A stretch of 64,000 nucleotides of DNA, taken from contig CAWJKP010000004.1 of the NCBI GenBank assembly GCA_963843465.1, forward strand, positions 248,001 through 312,000, read 5' to 3'. Positions 8,317 to 16,315 of this stretch are shown in pieces. Below the pieces are notes generated by a model, which was not told the origin of the DNA, did not search any database, and saw only the letters and a list, made by a program, of their open reading frames with translations. Positions within the stretch are counted from its first letter, which is position 1; each line of letters begins with the position of its first letter. Made by a program: the position numbers and the translations under genes. Origin of the DNA: CAWJKP01 sp963843465 (GTDB lineage Bacteria; Planctomycetota; Planctomycetia; Pirellulales; Thermoguttaceae).

Positions 8317-8906
8317 CTACGTTAGCGTGCCCTTGGTGCTGGGCACGCCGCTGATGCGGGAGTCGGGGGCGACGGACATCCGCAGGGCGCGGGCGGCGGA
8401 CTTGAAGATCGCCTCGGCGATGTGGTGGCTGTTGCGGCCGTGGTGCAGCACGACGTGCAGGTTGGCCAGGGCGTTGGCGGCGAAGGCCTGCCAGAAATCG
8501 GCCACCAGCTCGCTGTCGAAATCGCCGATCTTGGCCGAAGGGAACTCGGCCTGGAAGACGAAAAGGCGCGGCCGCCCAGATCCAGGGCCGTGGTGACCAG
8601 GGTCTCTTCCATGGGCAGGGTGAAATGGCCGTAACGCTGGATGCCCGCCTTGTCGCCCAGCGCCTCCCGCAGGGCGGCGCCCAGGCAGATGCCCACGTCC
8701 TCGACCGTGTGGTGCTGGTCGACGTGCAGGTCGCCCTCGGCCTTGACCGTAAGATCGATGGCGGCGTGCTTGGCCAAAAGCGCGAGCATGTGGTCCAGGA
8801 AGCCCACGCCGGTGCTGATCTCGGAGCGGCCTGTGCCGTCGATCTCCAGCGTCAGCTCGATTTGGGTCTCGGCCGTTTTGCGCTCGATGCGGGCAGTTCG
8901 CGACAT
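8317..8906 (-). CDS. hisB: Imidazoleglycerol-phosphate dehydratase, with a one-base frame break
   Basis: The dehydratase of histidine biosynthesis (imidazole-glycerol-P to imidazole-acetol-P). The first frame starts MSRTARIERKTAETQIEL at 8906 (AAGGTG ribosome site) and contains GVGFLDHMLALLAKHA, DLHVDQHHTVEDVGICLG and TLPMEETLVTTALDLGGRAF. The rest is in another frame: FVFQAEFPSAKIGDFDSELV, HHGRNSHHIAEAIFKSAARALR and VPSTKGTL. The two halves join if one T is restored in the four-base T run (plus-strand AAAA at 8561-8564), giving LGGRAFFVFQAEF and a normal length of about 196 aa. All metal-binding histidine motifs are kept, so I treat it as a functional gene with a probable assembly indel. Confidence 0.88.
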
Positions 8907-8920
8907 AGGGCACCTTTTCA

Positions 8921-9080
8921 TGTAGCAGGCACACGCCGTGTGCCGTCCGCTTCTTGTAGCAGGCACACGCCGTGTGCCGTCCGCTTCTTGTAGCAGGCAC
9001 ACGCCGTGTGCCGTCCGCCGATGACGGCACAGGACGTATGGCGCCCGCCGGTTACGGCACACGGCGTGTGCCTACTACTT
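8921..9080. repeat. P1 array: 34-bp tandem units plus inverted copies
   Basis: A 34-bp unit beginning TGTAGCAGGCACACGCCG repeats at 8921, 8955 and (partly) 8989. Diverged and inverted copies follow up to the hisC stop. The palindromic core is GGCACACGCCGTGTGCC. The array separates hisC from hisB and provides bases of the hisC stop region. Confidence 0.9.
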
Positions 9081-10144
9081 TACATCATCGCCTTGAGGCG
9101 TTCCAGGAACGTATCCACTTGCTCGTCCGTGCCGACGCTGATCCGCAGGCCGTCGCCCCAGCCGGGATAATCCATGTAGCGGACGAGAATCTGCTGCTGC
9201 TTGAGCCGCTGGTAGAGCGGCTCGACGGGGATCTCGGGGTGCGTGTTCCAGGTGAAATTGGCCTGGGAGTCGACCACCTGGAAACCCAAGGCCCGCATCC
9301 CGGCGGTGAGCCGCTGGCGCGTGGCGAGGATTCGCGCCCGGTTCTCGATCAGCCATTGCCGGTCGCCGAGGGCGGCCGCCGCCACGGCGATCGACAGGGC
9401 ATCGCAGTTGTAGGAATCCTTGACCTTGATCATCTCCCGGATGATCTGCGGCTGCGCCACCAGGTAGCCGAACCGCAGCCCGGCCAGGGCGTAGGACTTG
9501 CTCAGCGAACGCGAGACGAGGATCTTCTCGCACTGGGCCACCAGGTGCAGGCAGTTCTCGCCGGCGAAATCGACATAGGCCTCGTCGACCAGCAGCGGGC
9601 AGGGCAACTGCCGCGCAAGCTCCAGCACCCGCTCGGGCGGAACCATCGTGCCCGAAGGGCTGTTGGGATTGGCCAGGAAGACCAGCTTCAGCCCCTCGCG
9701 CGAGGCCGCAAAGCAGTCCGCCAGCGACCAGTCGCGCTGGAACCAGACTTCCTCGGCCTCCGCGCCCTGGAGTTGGGCGAGGGTCTTGTAGAGCACGTAG
9801 CTCGGGTAGGGAAGCCGCAGACATTGGCCGGCGCCGACGAAGGTCCGCGTGGCGATGGTCAGGATGTCGTCGCTGCCGTTGCCGCCGAGGATCCAGTCGG
9901 GCTCGACGCCTAGAATCTCGGCCGCCCGGCAGCGAAAGGATTGGGCCAACGGGTGGGGATACTTCTGCAAACCGCGATCGAGCGTTTGCCGAATGGCCTC
10001 GGCCACCTCGGTCGAAGGCGGGTAAGGATTCTCGTTGGTGTTGAGCTTGATGAAGCCCTCTTCCTGGGGCTGTTCGCCGGGCACGTAGCCGGCGGTGCGG
10101 GCAATTTCGGGGCGGATGAATGGCATGGGACTCGCGGACTTCAT
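9080..10144 (-). CDS. hisC: Histidinol-phosphate aminotransferase
   Basis: A PLP-dependent fold-type I aminotransferase (about 354 aa) that converts imidazole-acetol-P to histidinol-P. Visible motifs are IKLNTNENPYPPS, LGGNGSDDILTIATRTFV, LVFLANPNSPSGT, the DEAYVDFAG aspartate/tyrosine pair and the lysine site SRSLSKSYALAGLRFGY. The terminal LRISVGTDEQVDTFLERL carries the substrate-phosphate arginine. Starts are possible at 10144 (ATG, overlapping the stop of the upstream phd-like antitoxin) or 10126. It lies between hisD upstream and hisB downstream on the same strand. The stop codon is at the edge of repeat array P1. Confidence 0.92.
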   Translation of the reverse strand: MKSASPMPFIRPEIARTAGYVPGEQPQEEGFIKLNTNENPYPPSTEVAEAIRQTLDRGLQKYPHPLAQSFRCRAAEILGVEPDWILGGNGSDDILTIATRTFVGAGQCLRLPYPSYVLYKTLAQLQGAEAEEVWFQRDWSLADCFAASREGLKLVFLANPNSPSGTMVPPERVLELARQLPCPLLVDEAYVDFAGENCLHLVAQCEKILVSRSLSKSYALAGLRFGYLVAQPQIIREMIKVKDSYNCDALSIAVAAAALGDRQWLIENRARILATRQRLTAGMRALGFQVVDSQANFTWNTHPEIPVEPLYQRLKQQQILVRYMDYPGWGDGLRISVGTDEQVDTFLERLKAMM

Positions 10145-10357
10145 CACTCGGTAACGGCGTAATCGACGCTGCGCGGATGGGCAACCCGCTTCGAAGCGTT
10201 GAGCAGTTCCAGGCTCACCAGGTCATCGTCGTCGTAGGGAACCCCCAGCACGGCGACGGCCCTGCCGTTGCGCGATGACCAGCGGGCCCTCGACCCCGCA
10301 CTGGTCCAAGGAGGCGCTGAGCCGCGCCTTCACGTCCGCCAAAGGGGCAATCCTCAT
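10141..10357 (-). CDS. Phd/YefM-type antitoxin with a frame break
   Basis: The start frame gives MRIAPLADVKARLSASLDQCGVEGPLVIA, the classic Phd N-terminus. After a net +1 shift near 10262-10274 the next frame reads NGRAVAVLGVPYDDDDLVSLELLNASKRVA, the NGRxxAVLV part of the family, and stops next to the hisC start. The 71-codon sum is right for this family. No Doc- or YoeB-like toxin gene is adjacent, so it is an orphan antitoxin within the his operon. Whether the shift is real or an assembly error cannot be told here. Confidence 0.65.
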
Positions 10358-10457
10358 CACTCGTGCTCCTCGTCTCGGATCAAAAGTCCTTTGACGCCTT
10401 TCGCGACGAAACACTATAAGATGCGGCCACCAAAGCCGGTCTGACGGTTGGCCTCAT

Positions 10458-10925
10458 TCACCTAGGTTCTGCTTCAGCTTGATCGCATTCAGACGTTCTC
10501 CAAGAAACCGCCACCGGCGAGCCAAAGAGGTCCCACCGGTCCTGGAACTCTTTTGCATCCTTGTAAGAACAGCTATCGCAGTCCCAGCCCCCTTTCGGTG
10601 CTGGATCGACATACAGCTTCTCTGCAACGACTTGGCTGGGAACCACAAAGTACTCAGTTACGTCCTTTTTGAGGTTCACGAAGACATAGAAATGCGACGG
10701 AGACACGGTTACCTTCGCGTTTTTGCCCATCAACCAGAAACCGAACGTCGATTTGTTGGTCTTCACTTGGACGGAGCAGGCGCGCTGGCAGTGCTGGTCC
10801 GCCACGAGAATGTCAGCACCCCTTGCGCTCCGCGAGGTCACCGAAGCGACAAAGCCGTGCTTGGAAAGCTCCGCCGCCACAAGGTAGACGCCTGCCGTCC
10901 CGGTAAGCTGATGTTGAGATGCCAC
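10458..10925 (-). CDS. Hypothetical protein, PD-(D/E)XK nuclease-like
   Basis: A 155-aa protein starting at a GTG at 10925 that has GGGAGA about nine bases upstream, giving VASQHQLTGTAGVYLVAAELSKHGF. GADILVAD followed by SVQVKTN places D, then Q-x-K, as in the core of PD-(D/E)XK nuclease-fold proteins of unknown substrate. A W-rich C-terminal part (EFQDRWDLFG) follows. I infer nuclease-like ancestry but cannot assign a role; it could be part of a defence or mobile-element gene set. It lies in the TA-rich segment separating hisD from hisC. Confidence 0.5.
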   Translation of the reverse strand: MASQHQLTGTAGVYLVAAELSKHGFVASVTSRSARGADILVADQHCQRACSVQVKTNKSTFGFWLMGKNAKVTVSPSHFYVFVNLKKDVTEYFVVPSQVVAEKLYVDPAPKGGWDCDSCSYKDAKEFQDRWDLFGSPVAVSWRTSECDQAEAEPR

Positions 10926-11070
10926 TGTTTTGGTCTCCCGATAGCGTGGAAAAGGGTGGCAAGCTTGAGGCGGTCGCATTTTGCGACCCCCTCAGTTTCC
11001 TCGTTCATAGCCCCGCCGCTACGTCTGCCACCCAAACAATGTAGCGAGCCAGCGACGTTGCCGCAAGGCC

Positions 11071-11439
11071 CTACAGGCGAATCCTGATTCGATGAGCTTC
11101 AACCAGAAGCAACTTCCCCGCGTAGTCGCTCATCTCGGCATGTTCCGACAAATACGTCTTCAGCCTGGACACGAGGTGCGGCAGCACTTCCGGATGCCCC
11201 CGCACGTGCAACCCGATGATCCCTTTGTAACGCGACGGCGGATAGGTTACGATGTCCATGAAGTCGCCATCCAGAGAAACCAGCAGGGCTTCGAGTTCCT
11301 GGGCCATCGCGATTACAGCCGGGTCCGGCGAGTCGGGCCGAATGTGCTCGCGGAGGCGCAGGACTTCATGGCCGGCATCGCGGAGTGCGTCCAGCACGAG
11401 ATTGGGTACGCACTGGTCGGCAAAGAACCTCAGTGCCAT
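11071..11439 (-). CDS. DUF5615 PIN-like toxin
   Basis: A 122-aa protein with the DUF5615 layout: MALRFFADQCVPNLVLDALRDAGHEV at the N-terminus (ADxxVP acidic motif), RPDSPDPAVIAMA, and LLVSLDGDFMDI with a second acidic cluster. The family is a PIN-like putative RNase paired with DUF433 antitoxins. Here the antitoxin gene directly precedes it, with the stop and start overlapping (TGATG at 11437-11441). Length and motifs are complete, so the pair looks intact. Confidence 0.85.
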   Translation of the reverse strand: MALRFFADQCVPNLVLDALRDAGHEVLRLREHIRPDSPDPAVIAMAQELEALLVSLDGDFMDIVTYPPSRYKGIIGLHVRGHPEVLPHLVSRLKTYLSEHAEMSDYAGKLLLVEAHRIRIRL

Positions 11440-11663
11440 CAGACAGGCACCTCGAATTCCGCAAGATCCCGGGCGTAATCCAGGCAGGCCGCGATCTGCG
11501 TCTCGTTAAGGTCAGGCAACTCGGCGATGATGTCCCGCGGGGAGTTTCCGGCCGCCAGGTATCCGAGAATCAGGCTGACCGGAATCCTGGTCCCGTTGAT
11601 CCGCGGCTTTCCGCGGAGGACATCGGGTGTGCTTACGATTTGCTCTCTCCAATTGGTATTCAT
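11439..11663 (-). CDS. DUF433 antitoxin
   Basis: A 74-aa DUF433 protein, with IVSTPDVLRGKPRINGTRIPVSLILGYLAAGNSPRDIIAELPDLNETQIAACLDYA spread over its length and the diagnostic GKPxIxGTRIxV box. The small helical domain is the usual partner of DUF5615. It is coupled to the downstream toxin by overlapping codons. Confidence 0.9.
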   Translation of the reverse strand: MNTNWREQIVSTPDVLRGKPRINGTRIPVSLILGYLAAGNSPRDIIAELPDLNETQIAACLDYARDLAEFEVPV

Positions 11664-11690
11664 CGGAATGTTCGGTCTCCTGGGTCAAAT

Positions 11691-11867
11691 TCAGTTTTCC
11701 GCCCTTCTCGTCCGCTGAATCCTCTTCGGCTCGAGCCTTACAACCCTGTCGCCGAGGGTCGCTTCAAACTTCCTCAAGTCCTCACGGATCTGGTGCAGGT
11801 CGCAGTTGAACCGCCGCGTGTGCTCGATGCGATACTTTCGCACCTCGTCGACGATCGGATCTTTCAC
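11691..11867 (-). CDS. 58-aa conserved-looking small protein, function unknown
   Basis: The GTG at 11867, with GGGAGAAGAGAC upstream, opens MKDPIVDEVRKYRIEHTRRF and then NCDLHQIREDLRKFEATLGD. Proteins beginning KDPIVEEVR with a CDL/YDLxxIxxDL middle are, from memory, a recurrent small family in cyanobacteria and planctomycetes associated with TA-like gene pairs. The start overlaps the stop of the 45-aa gene before it, a sign of coupling. No function can be given. Confidence 0.6.
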   Translation of the reverse strand: MKDPIVDEVRKYRIEHTRRFNCDLHQIREDLRKFEATLGDRVVRLEPKRIQRTRRAEN

Positions 11868-12001
11868 GTCTCTTCTCCCAAAAAGGCATCGGGGGATACG
11901 ATTTCAGGACACTCGTACCCCGCATTCTCGACCGATTGCCGGACCATCATCTTGGTGAAGGGGTTATTGATGTGGGCGAAGTTCCATGCCTCCATGAGCA
12001 T
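11864..12001 (-). CDS. 45-aa micro-ORF coupled to the 58-aa gene
   Basis: The ATG at 12001 (adjacent in-frame GTG) opens MLMEAWNFAHINNPFTKMMV and continues to a TGA that overlaps the GTG start of the next gene by four bases. It could be the tail of a longer decayed gene, since a 19-residue frame with a good GAGGTGA site (12060-12001) abuts it with TGATG. Not recognised. The coupling to its neighbour is the main support. Confidence 0.45.
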   Translation of the reverse strand: MLMEAWNFAHINNPFTKMMVRQSVENAGYECPEIVSPDAFLGEET

Positions 12002-12063
12002 CACCGCGGCTTCCCCATCACGCGGTCGAGCGTCTGTCGATCGGCCTCAAGATCGGCCATGCG

Positions 12064-12126
12064 TCACCTCATCACGTTATCCGACTTCCTCATTCCAACG
12101 CTTGCGTCGACAATGATCGCGCTCAA
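12064..12126 (-). pseudogene. vapC (PIN toxin) N-terminal remnant
   Basis: A TTG overlapping the antitoxin stop gives SAIIVDASVG and then a stop 11 codons later. (x)IIVDASV is the standard PIN-domain opening with the first catalytic aspartate. The rest of the toxin, about 120 aa, is missing. It is placed exactly where VapC should follow the FitA-like antitoxin. Confidence 0.5.
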
Positions 12127-12359
12127 CGGTCCCGATCCTTTCGCAGCAATTTCGCGCTATCGCTGAACGTCCGGCCGGACGCCGCCAGGCGATTATAGAT
12201 CGCATCGACCGACGCCCAAGCGTCCCGGCGAGTTCCACCCAGAGACTCCGCCAAGATCGCCTTAGCCTCTTGGTTCGGGCGTGCGCCGTCGCGCGCGGCG
12301 CGCTCCTGAAGGTTGTTGAGAACTGTTTCGTCAACGTCGGTCAGCACGAGTTCCGCCAT
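12123..12359 (-). CDS. FitA/VapB-like ribbon-helix-helix antitoxin
   Basis: A 78-aa antitoxin that starts MAELVLTDVDETVLNNLQERAARDGARPNQEAKAILAE, the beta-helix-helix DNA-binding part. It ends ASGRTFSDSAKLLRKDRDR, the FSDSxxLLRxDRxR toxin-binding tail typical of partners of PIN-domain VapC toxins. I chose the ATG at 12359; the longer frame to 12467 runs into hisD. The cognate vapC downstream is reduced to a fragment. It lies 59 bases after the hisD stop and would be cotranscribed with it. Confidence 0.8.
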   Translation of the reverse strand: MAELVLTDVDETVLNNLQERAARDGARPNQEAKAILAESLGGTRRDAWASVDAIYNRLAASGRTFSDSAKLLRKDRDR

Positions 12360-12418
12360 TGTTCCGTCCTCTGGTCTGGAAAAGCTCAGTATGGTGATCT
12401 TGAAAGGCATTGTCCAGG

Positions 12419-13801
12419 TTAGGCCCCCGATAAGTCCTTCCCTGTCCTCACCTCCACGCTGGCCCAATGGGCAGAGAGGCCCTCCTTGTCGGCCAACACG
12501 CGGACGTCCGGGGCCAGCCGGGCCAGGCCCTCGGCGGTGAACGAGAGCACGCTGCCGGCGCGGAGGAAAGCGTTGGCCGACAGCCCGCTGGCGAAGCGGG
12601 CCGTGCCGCTGGTGGGCAGCACGTGCGAAGGCCCCGCCGCGTAGTCGCCCAAGGCCACCGGCGTGTAGTTGCCCAGGAAGACGGCCCCGGCGTGGAGGAT
12701 CTTTTCGGCCAGCCGTGGGGCGTCGGCGGTGGCGATGTGCAGGTGTTCCGGGGCGATCTCGTCGGCCAGCCGGCAGGCCTCGTCGGCGTCGCGGGCCAGG
12801 ATCACGGCCCCGAACTCCTCCAGGCTTTGCCGGGCCAGCTCGCCCCGCTCCACCCGGCCAAGCTGCCGCGTGAGCTCCGCCACGGCCGCCTCCAGCACGT
12901 CCTCGTCCCAGCCGATCAGCACGCTGGCGCCGGGGGCGTGCTCGGCCTGGGCGATCAGGTCGTAGGCGGTGAACTCGGGCCGGGTCGAGGAGTCGACGAT
13001 CACCACGATCTCGCTGGGACCGGCGATGGCGTCGATGTCCACGTCGCCGTAGACGAACTTCTTGGCCAAGGCCACGAAGAGGTTGCCCGGCCCGACGATC
13101 TTGTCCACCCGCGGAATCCCTTCGACCCCGTAGGCCAGGGCGGCCACGGCTTGGGCCCCGCCCAGGCGATAGACCTCGCGGATGCCCAGCTCATGGCAGG
13201 TGGCCAAGAGGTCGGGATTGTAAGCGCCGAACTTCGTCGGCGGGGCGACCAGGGCAAGCTGCCCAACGCCGGCCACCTGGGCGGGCACGGCCGTCATCAG
13301 CACCGTGGACGGATACGCCGCCGCGCCGCCCGGCACGCAGATGCCCACGCGGTCCAGCGGCCGGTAACGCTCGACCAGGTACCCGCCCGGTCGCTCGACG
13401 CGGACGTCGCGGTGCAGGATCGCCTCCTGAAAGACGCGGATGTTATCGCGGACGCGGCGAATGGCGGCGAGAAACTGGGCCTCGGCCGCGGCGTGGGCTC
13501 GGGCCAGCTCGTCCTCGGGCACCCGGAGCGTGGAGGCGGAAAGCTCCGCCTTGTCGATGCGGGCGGAATACTCGAGCACGGCCGCCAGGCCCCGCTGGTC
13601 CACGTCGCGGCAGATTCGCGCGACCACTTCGGCCGGGCTCAACGGCTGGCCGAAGATCTCGATCGTCCGTTGACGGCCGGCCTGGCTGACCATGTCGCCC
13701 CGCGGACTGAGTTTCCGCCGCAGCTCGGCCATGGCCGCGCGGATATCCTCTTTTCGGCTGTCAATCCGCCGGATGCGGAGCACCGCACTGTCGGAACCCA
13801 T
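12419..13801 (-). CDS. hisD: Histidinol dehydrogenase
   Basis: A 460-aa enzyme that oxidises histidinol twice to histidine with NAD+. It has the full set of motifs: GYLVERYRPLDRVGICVPGGAAAYPSTVLM, LGGAQAVAALAYG, KIVGPGNLFVALAKKFVYG, IAGPSEIVVIVD, DLIAQAEHAPGA (zinc-ligand region) and APEHLHIAT. The C-terminal GTARFASGLSANAFLR segment is also normal. The ATG at 13801 has GGGAGT upstream. It is the first gene of the minus-strand his cluster; hisC and hisB follow after a TA-rich insertion. Confidence 0.95.
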   Translation of the reverse strand: MGSDSAVLRIRRIDSRKEDIRAAMAELRRKLSPRGDMVSQAGRQRTIEIFGQPLSPAEVVARICRDVDQRGLAAVLEYSARIDKAELSASTLRVPEDELARAHAAAEAQFLAAIRRVRDNIRVFQEAILHRDVRVERPGGYLVERYRPLDRVGICVPGGAAAYPSTVLMTAVPAQVAGVGQLALVAPPTKFGAYNPDLLATCHELGIREVYRLGGAQAVAALAYGVEGIPRVDKIVGPGNLFVALAKKFVYGDVDIDAIAGPSEIVVIVDSSTRPEFTAYDLIAQAEHAPGASVLIGWDEDVLEAAVAELTRQLGRVERGELARQSLEEFGAVILARDADEACRLADEIAPEHLHIATADAPRLAEKILHAGAVFLGNYTPVALGDYAAGPSHVLPTSGTARFASGLSANAFLRAGSVLSFTAEGLARLAPDVRVLADKEGLSAHWASVEVRTGKDLSGA

Positions 13802-14200
13802 CGACGACTCCCCGTGTCACCCAACGTTCCCACCCAAATATACCCTTTGCGTCACCGCCGCCGGTCTGACGACACGCAAACCGACGATTTTGTTCGTTGC
13901 ACCGCCGTGGCGAATCCCCCAGGCCGGGTATAAGGTTGACTCTGGCGATTGGGTTCGACATGGCAATGTGGTCCGAACACGAGACGCGGAGACGCGGGGA
14001 CTGGGAGACGCGGAGACTCCCCGTGTCGCCGCGTCGCCGCGTCTTCTCCTCCTTCCCCCCAACCCTCTCCCGGAGGGAGAGCGAGGTGTATAATTGGTCG
14101 GATTACTGGTAGCGGGGGCCACTCTTGCTCTACAATTAGAAGATACTGTTCCAGGTCCGACCGCCCGTGGCTCGGTCTTTCTTGCGCCGGTGCTCAAACC
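13802..14200. other. Divergent intergenic region with P9 and P8 repeats
   Basis: This lies between hisD (minus) and the zinc-ribbon gene (plus). About 13978-14050 is P9-like (GAGACGCGGAGACGCGGGG and its complement) and about 14058-14085 is a P8 copy (CTCTCCCGGAGGGAGAG). No gene is visible. Confidence 0.6.
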
Positions 14201-16204
14201 GTGGATGATTCGCTTTTCTCGATCTCCTGCACGACCTGCCAGGCCAGGCTGAAGGTCTTGAGTGAATCGGCCATCGGGCAGATTCTCATCTGCCCAAAAT
14301 GTGAGAGCATGGTCCAGGTTGTCGCGCCGCCCGGATGGCAGGCGCCGGCGGCTAAGCCGCCCCCGGCGTTGGGGAAGCTGCCCGCCGCTCGGGATGGCGC
14401 GATTTTCCCCGGCCCGACCAAGGCGGCCGCTGCGGTTCGCACTGCTGGACAAGCTAGCCGTGGCCTCCCCGCTCTCCCCGCGTCTCCGCGTCCCCGTGTC
14501 CCCGCGTCTCCCTGTCCCTCGATGCCTGCGTCTCCGTGTCTCGATGCCCCCCCCGAGATAAATGCTGAACAAGCCAGCAGTGGCGCTTCGGCGGCGATCG
14601 AGGCTGACAGTTGGGCGCTTTCGCCCGTCGGATCGGCGCCGGTCGCCAGCACCGGGTGGCAGTGGGCGCTGGCGGCACTACTCTCGGCGACCACCGTGGC
14701 GGCGCTGGTCGGCGTCTGGTCGATGCTTGCGGCAAAGCGCCCGCCGTCAACCCTGCGGGGGCAGGTTGCCGTCGCCCAGCCGTCCGCGCCGCCGAAGACG
14801 TTCTTGGCGGCCGTCGAGGTGAAGAGTGCGGTGATCGGGGTCAAGAGTTCTCAGCCGAGGTCGGCGACCCTGGGCGGCAAGCAGGACGTGGCCGTGGCGG
14901 CGCTGGAGCATCGACCCCGGAAACTGCCTTCGTCCGACCCGCCCAAGGTCGATCGGCCTCTGGCGGTTGCAGTCGCGCCCGATGCAAGTCCGAAGCTCCC
15001 GGCGAAGCCGAAGGTGGACCCGGTTGACGCCCTGCTCCACGAACTGGCGTATCCGAATGAAGCTCCCGGGGCGAAGAAGGCAAAGCTCAACGTCGATACC
15101 TCGGCCCGGCTCGAGGATCGCATCGCGGCTTTCGAGTGGAACGAGAAACCGCTGGGCTCCGCCGTCGATCAAGTCTCGGCCATCCTTGGATTGCCGGTCA
15201 CCTTCGACATGGACGCGCTGGAGCAACTGGGCGTAAGCCTCGACGATCCGGTCTCGGTCAACCTCCGCCGGACGTCCGTGGGCGGAATCCTCGAAGCGAT
15301 CCTGGCCAGGCGTGGGCTGATCTATATGGTCGCCGACGGCCTGGTCCTGGCGACCAGTCCGGAGAGTCGCCGTACCCAGCCGCACACGGTCCGCTACACC
15401 GTTTCCGACCTGGCCGGCACGGAAAAGGCCGGGCTGGCGGATCTCGCCCGGCGGCTGCGGAAGCTGGTCGTTCCCGAAAGCTGGCAGGAGGCCGGCGGGC
15501 CAGGGACGATCGAGGTTGCCGACGGCCAGTGGCGGGTGGTGCAGACCGACCCGGTACACTACCGCATCCTGATCTTCTGCGAGAAGCTGCGGTCCGCCCG
15601 GGGACGGCCGCTCAGGAGCCGTTATCCGGCGGCCATGTTCTCGCTGGCCACTCGGCGGGCTCAGGTCCAAGCGAAGCTCCGCGAGCCGGTGACGCTGAAC
15701 TTTCACGAGCCGGCGCCCTTAGGCGAGATTGTCGGGCAGCTTGCCCAGCAGACGACGGCCAAGATCGTCGTCGATTGGCTGGCCTTGGCGGCGGAGGGAA
15801 AACCACCGCAGGTCGAGGCAACGCTGGCGGTCGATCATCGCCCGCTGGCCGAGGCCCTTGACCAGTTGTTGCGTCCGGTGGGGCTGACCGTTCGGGCGGC
15901 GAATGCAACGACCTTGGAAGTAACCACGGTCAAGGCGCTGGCGGCCCGGCTGGAGTTGGAGATCTATCCGGTCGCCGGGCTGTTGTCGCCGGACGTTACG
16001 GCCGCGGCGATCCGGCAGCGGATCAAGGCCGAAGCCGCCGGGCCAACCTGGAGCGAAGCCGGCGGGCCGGGCGTGCTCGATTTCGACGAGTCGTCGAAGT
16101 GCCTGCTGGTTCTGCAATCGCCCGCGGTTCAGGTCCAGGTCGAGGCGCTCTTGGCCCGCATCGGCGCGGAGAAGGCCGAGCCGGCGAAGCCGGCGGGGAA
16201 ATAG
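14201..16204 (+). CDS. Zinc-ribbon membrane protein with STN/secretin-like repeats
   Basis: About 667 aa from the GTG at 14201. C10-x2-C13 and C31-P-K-C34 form an N-terminal zinc ribbon. A low-complexity Pro/Ser/Arg stretch at about residues 93-116 (LPASPRPRVPASPCPSMPAS) is encoded by a P9 repeat. One membrane helix follows (WQWALAALLSATTVAALVGVW). The large C-terminal part contains two copies of a short beta-alpha domain: LEDRIAAFEWNEKPLGSAVDQ with VTFDMDALEQLGV, and VTLNFHEPAPLGEIVGQLA with the IVVDWLALAAEG segment. They resemble STN/secretin N-domains. Function unknown; this planctomycete architecture is probably anchored with a periplasmic C-terminus. Confidence 0.6.
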   Translation: MDDSLFSISCTTCQARLKVLSESAIGQILICPKCESMVQVVAPPGWQAPAAKPPPALGKLPAARDGAIFPGPTKAAAAVRTAGQASRGLPALPASPRPRVPASPCPSMPASPCLDAPPEINAEQASSGASAAIEADSWALSPVGSAPVASTGWQWALAALLSATTVAALVGVWSMLAAKRPPSTLRGQVAVAQPSAPPKTFLAAVEVKSAVIGVKSSQPRSATLGGKQDVAVAALEHRPRKLPSSDPPKVDRPLAVAVAPDASPKLPAKPKVDPVDALLHELAYPNEAPGAKKAKLNVDTSARLEDRIAAFEWNEKPLGSAVDQVSAILGLPVTFDMDALEQLGVSLDDPVSVNLRRTSVGGILEAILARRGLIYMVADGLVLATSPESRRTQPHTVRYTVSDLAGTEKAGLADLARRLRKLVVPESWQEAGGPGTIEVADGQWRVVQTDPVHYRILIFCEKLRSARGRPLRSRYPAAMFSLATRRAQVQAKLREPVTLNFHEPAPLGEIVGQLAQQTTAKIVVDWLALAAEGKPPQVEATLAVDHRPLAEALDQLLRPVGLTVRAANATTLEVTTVKALAARLELEIYPVAGLLSPDVTAAAIRQRIKAEAAGPTWSEAGGPGVLDFDESSKCLLVLQSPAVQVQVEALLARIGAEKAEPAKPAGK

Positions 16205-16240
16205 TAGCTGAGGCCCACAAAGCAATTCCTGTGGCGGTTT

Positions 16241-16302
16241 AATGTAGTCGGCACACGCCGTGTGCCGCCCGGGACGGCACACGGCGTGTGCCGACTACAT
16301 TA
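16241..16302. repeat. P1 palindrome (full inverted pair)
   Basis: AATGTAGTCGGCACACGCCG and its complement CGGCGTGTGCCGACTACATT enclose a short GCCCGGGACG-like centre, giving an almost perfect 61-base palindrome between two genes. Confidence 0.9.
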
Positions 16303-16315
16303 GCGAGCCCCAGCC

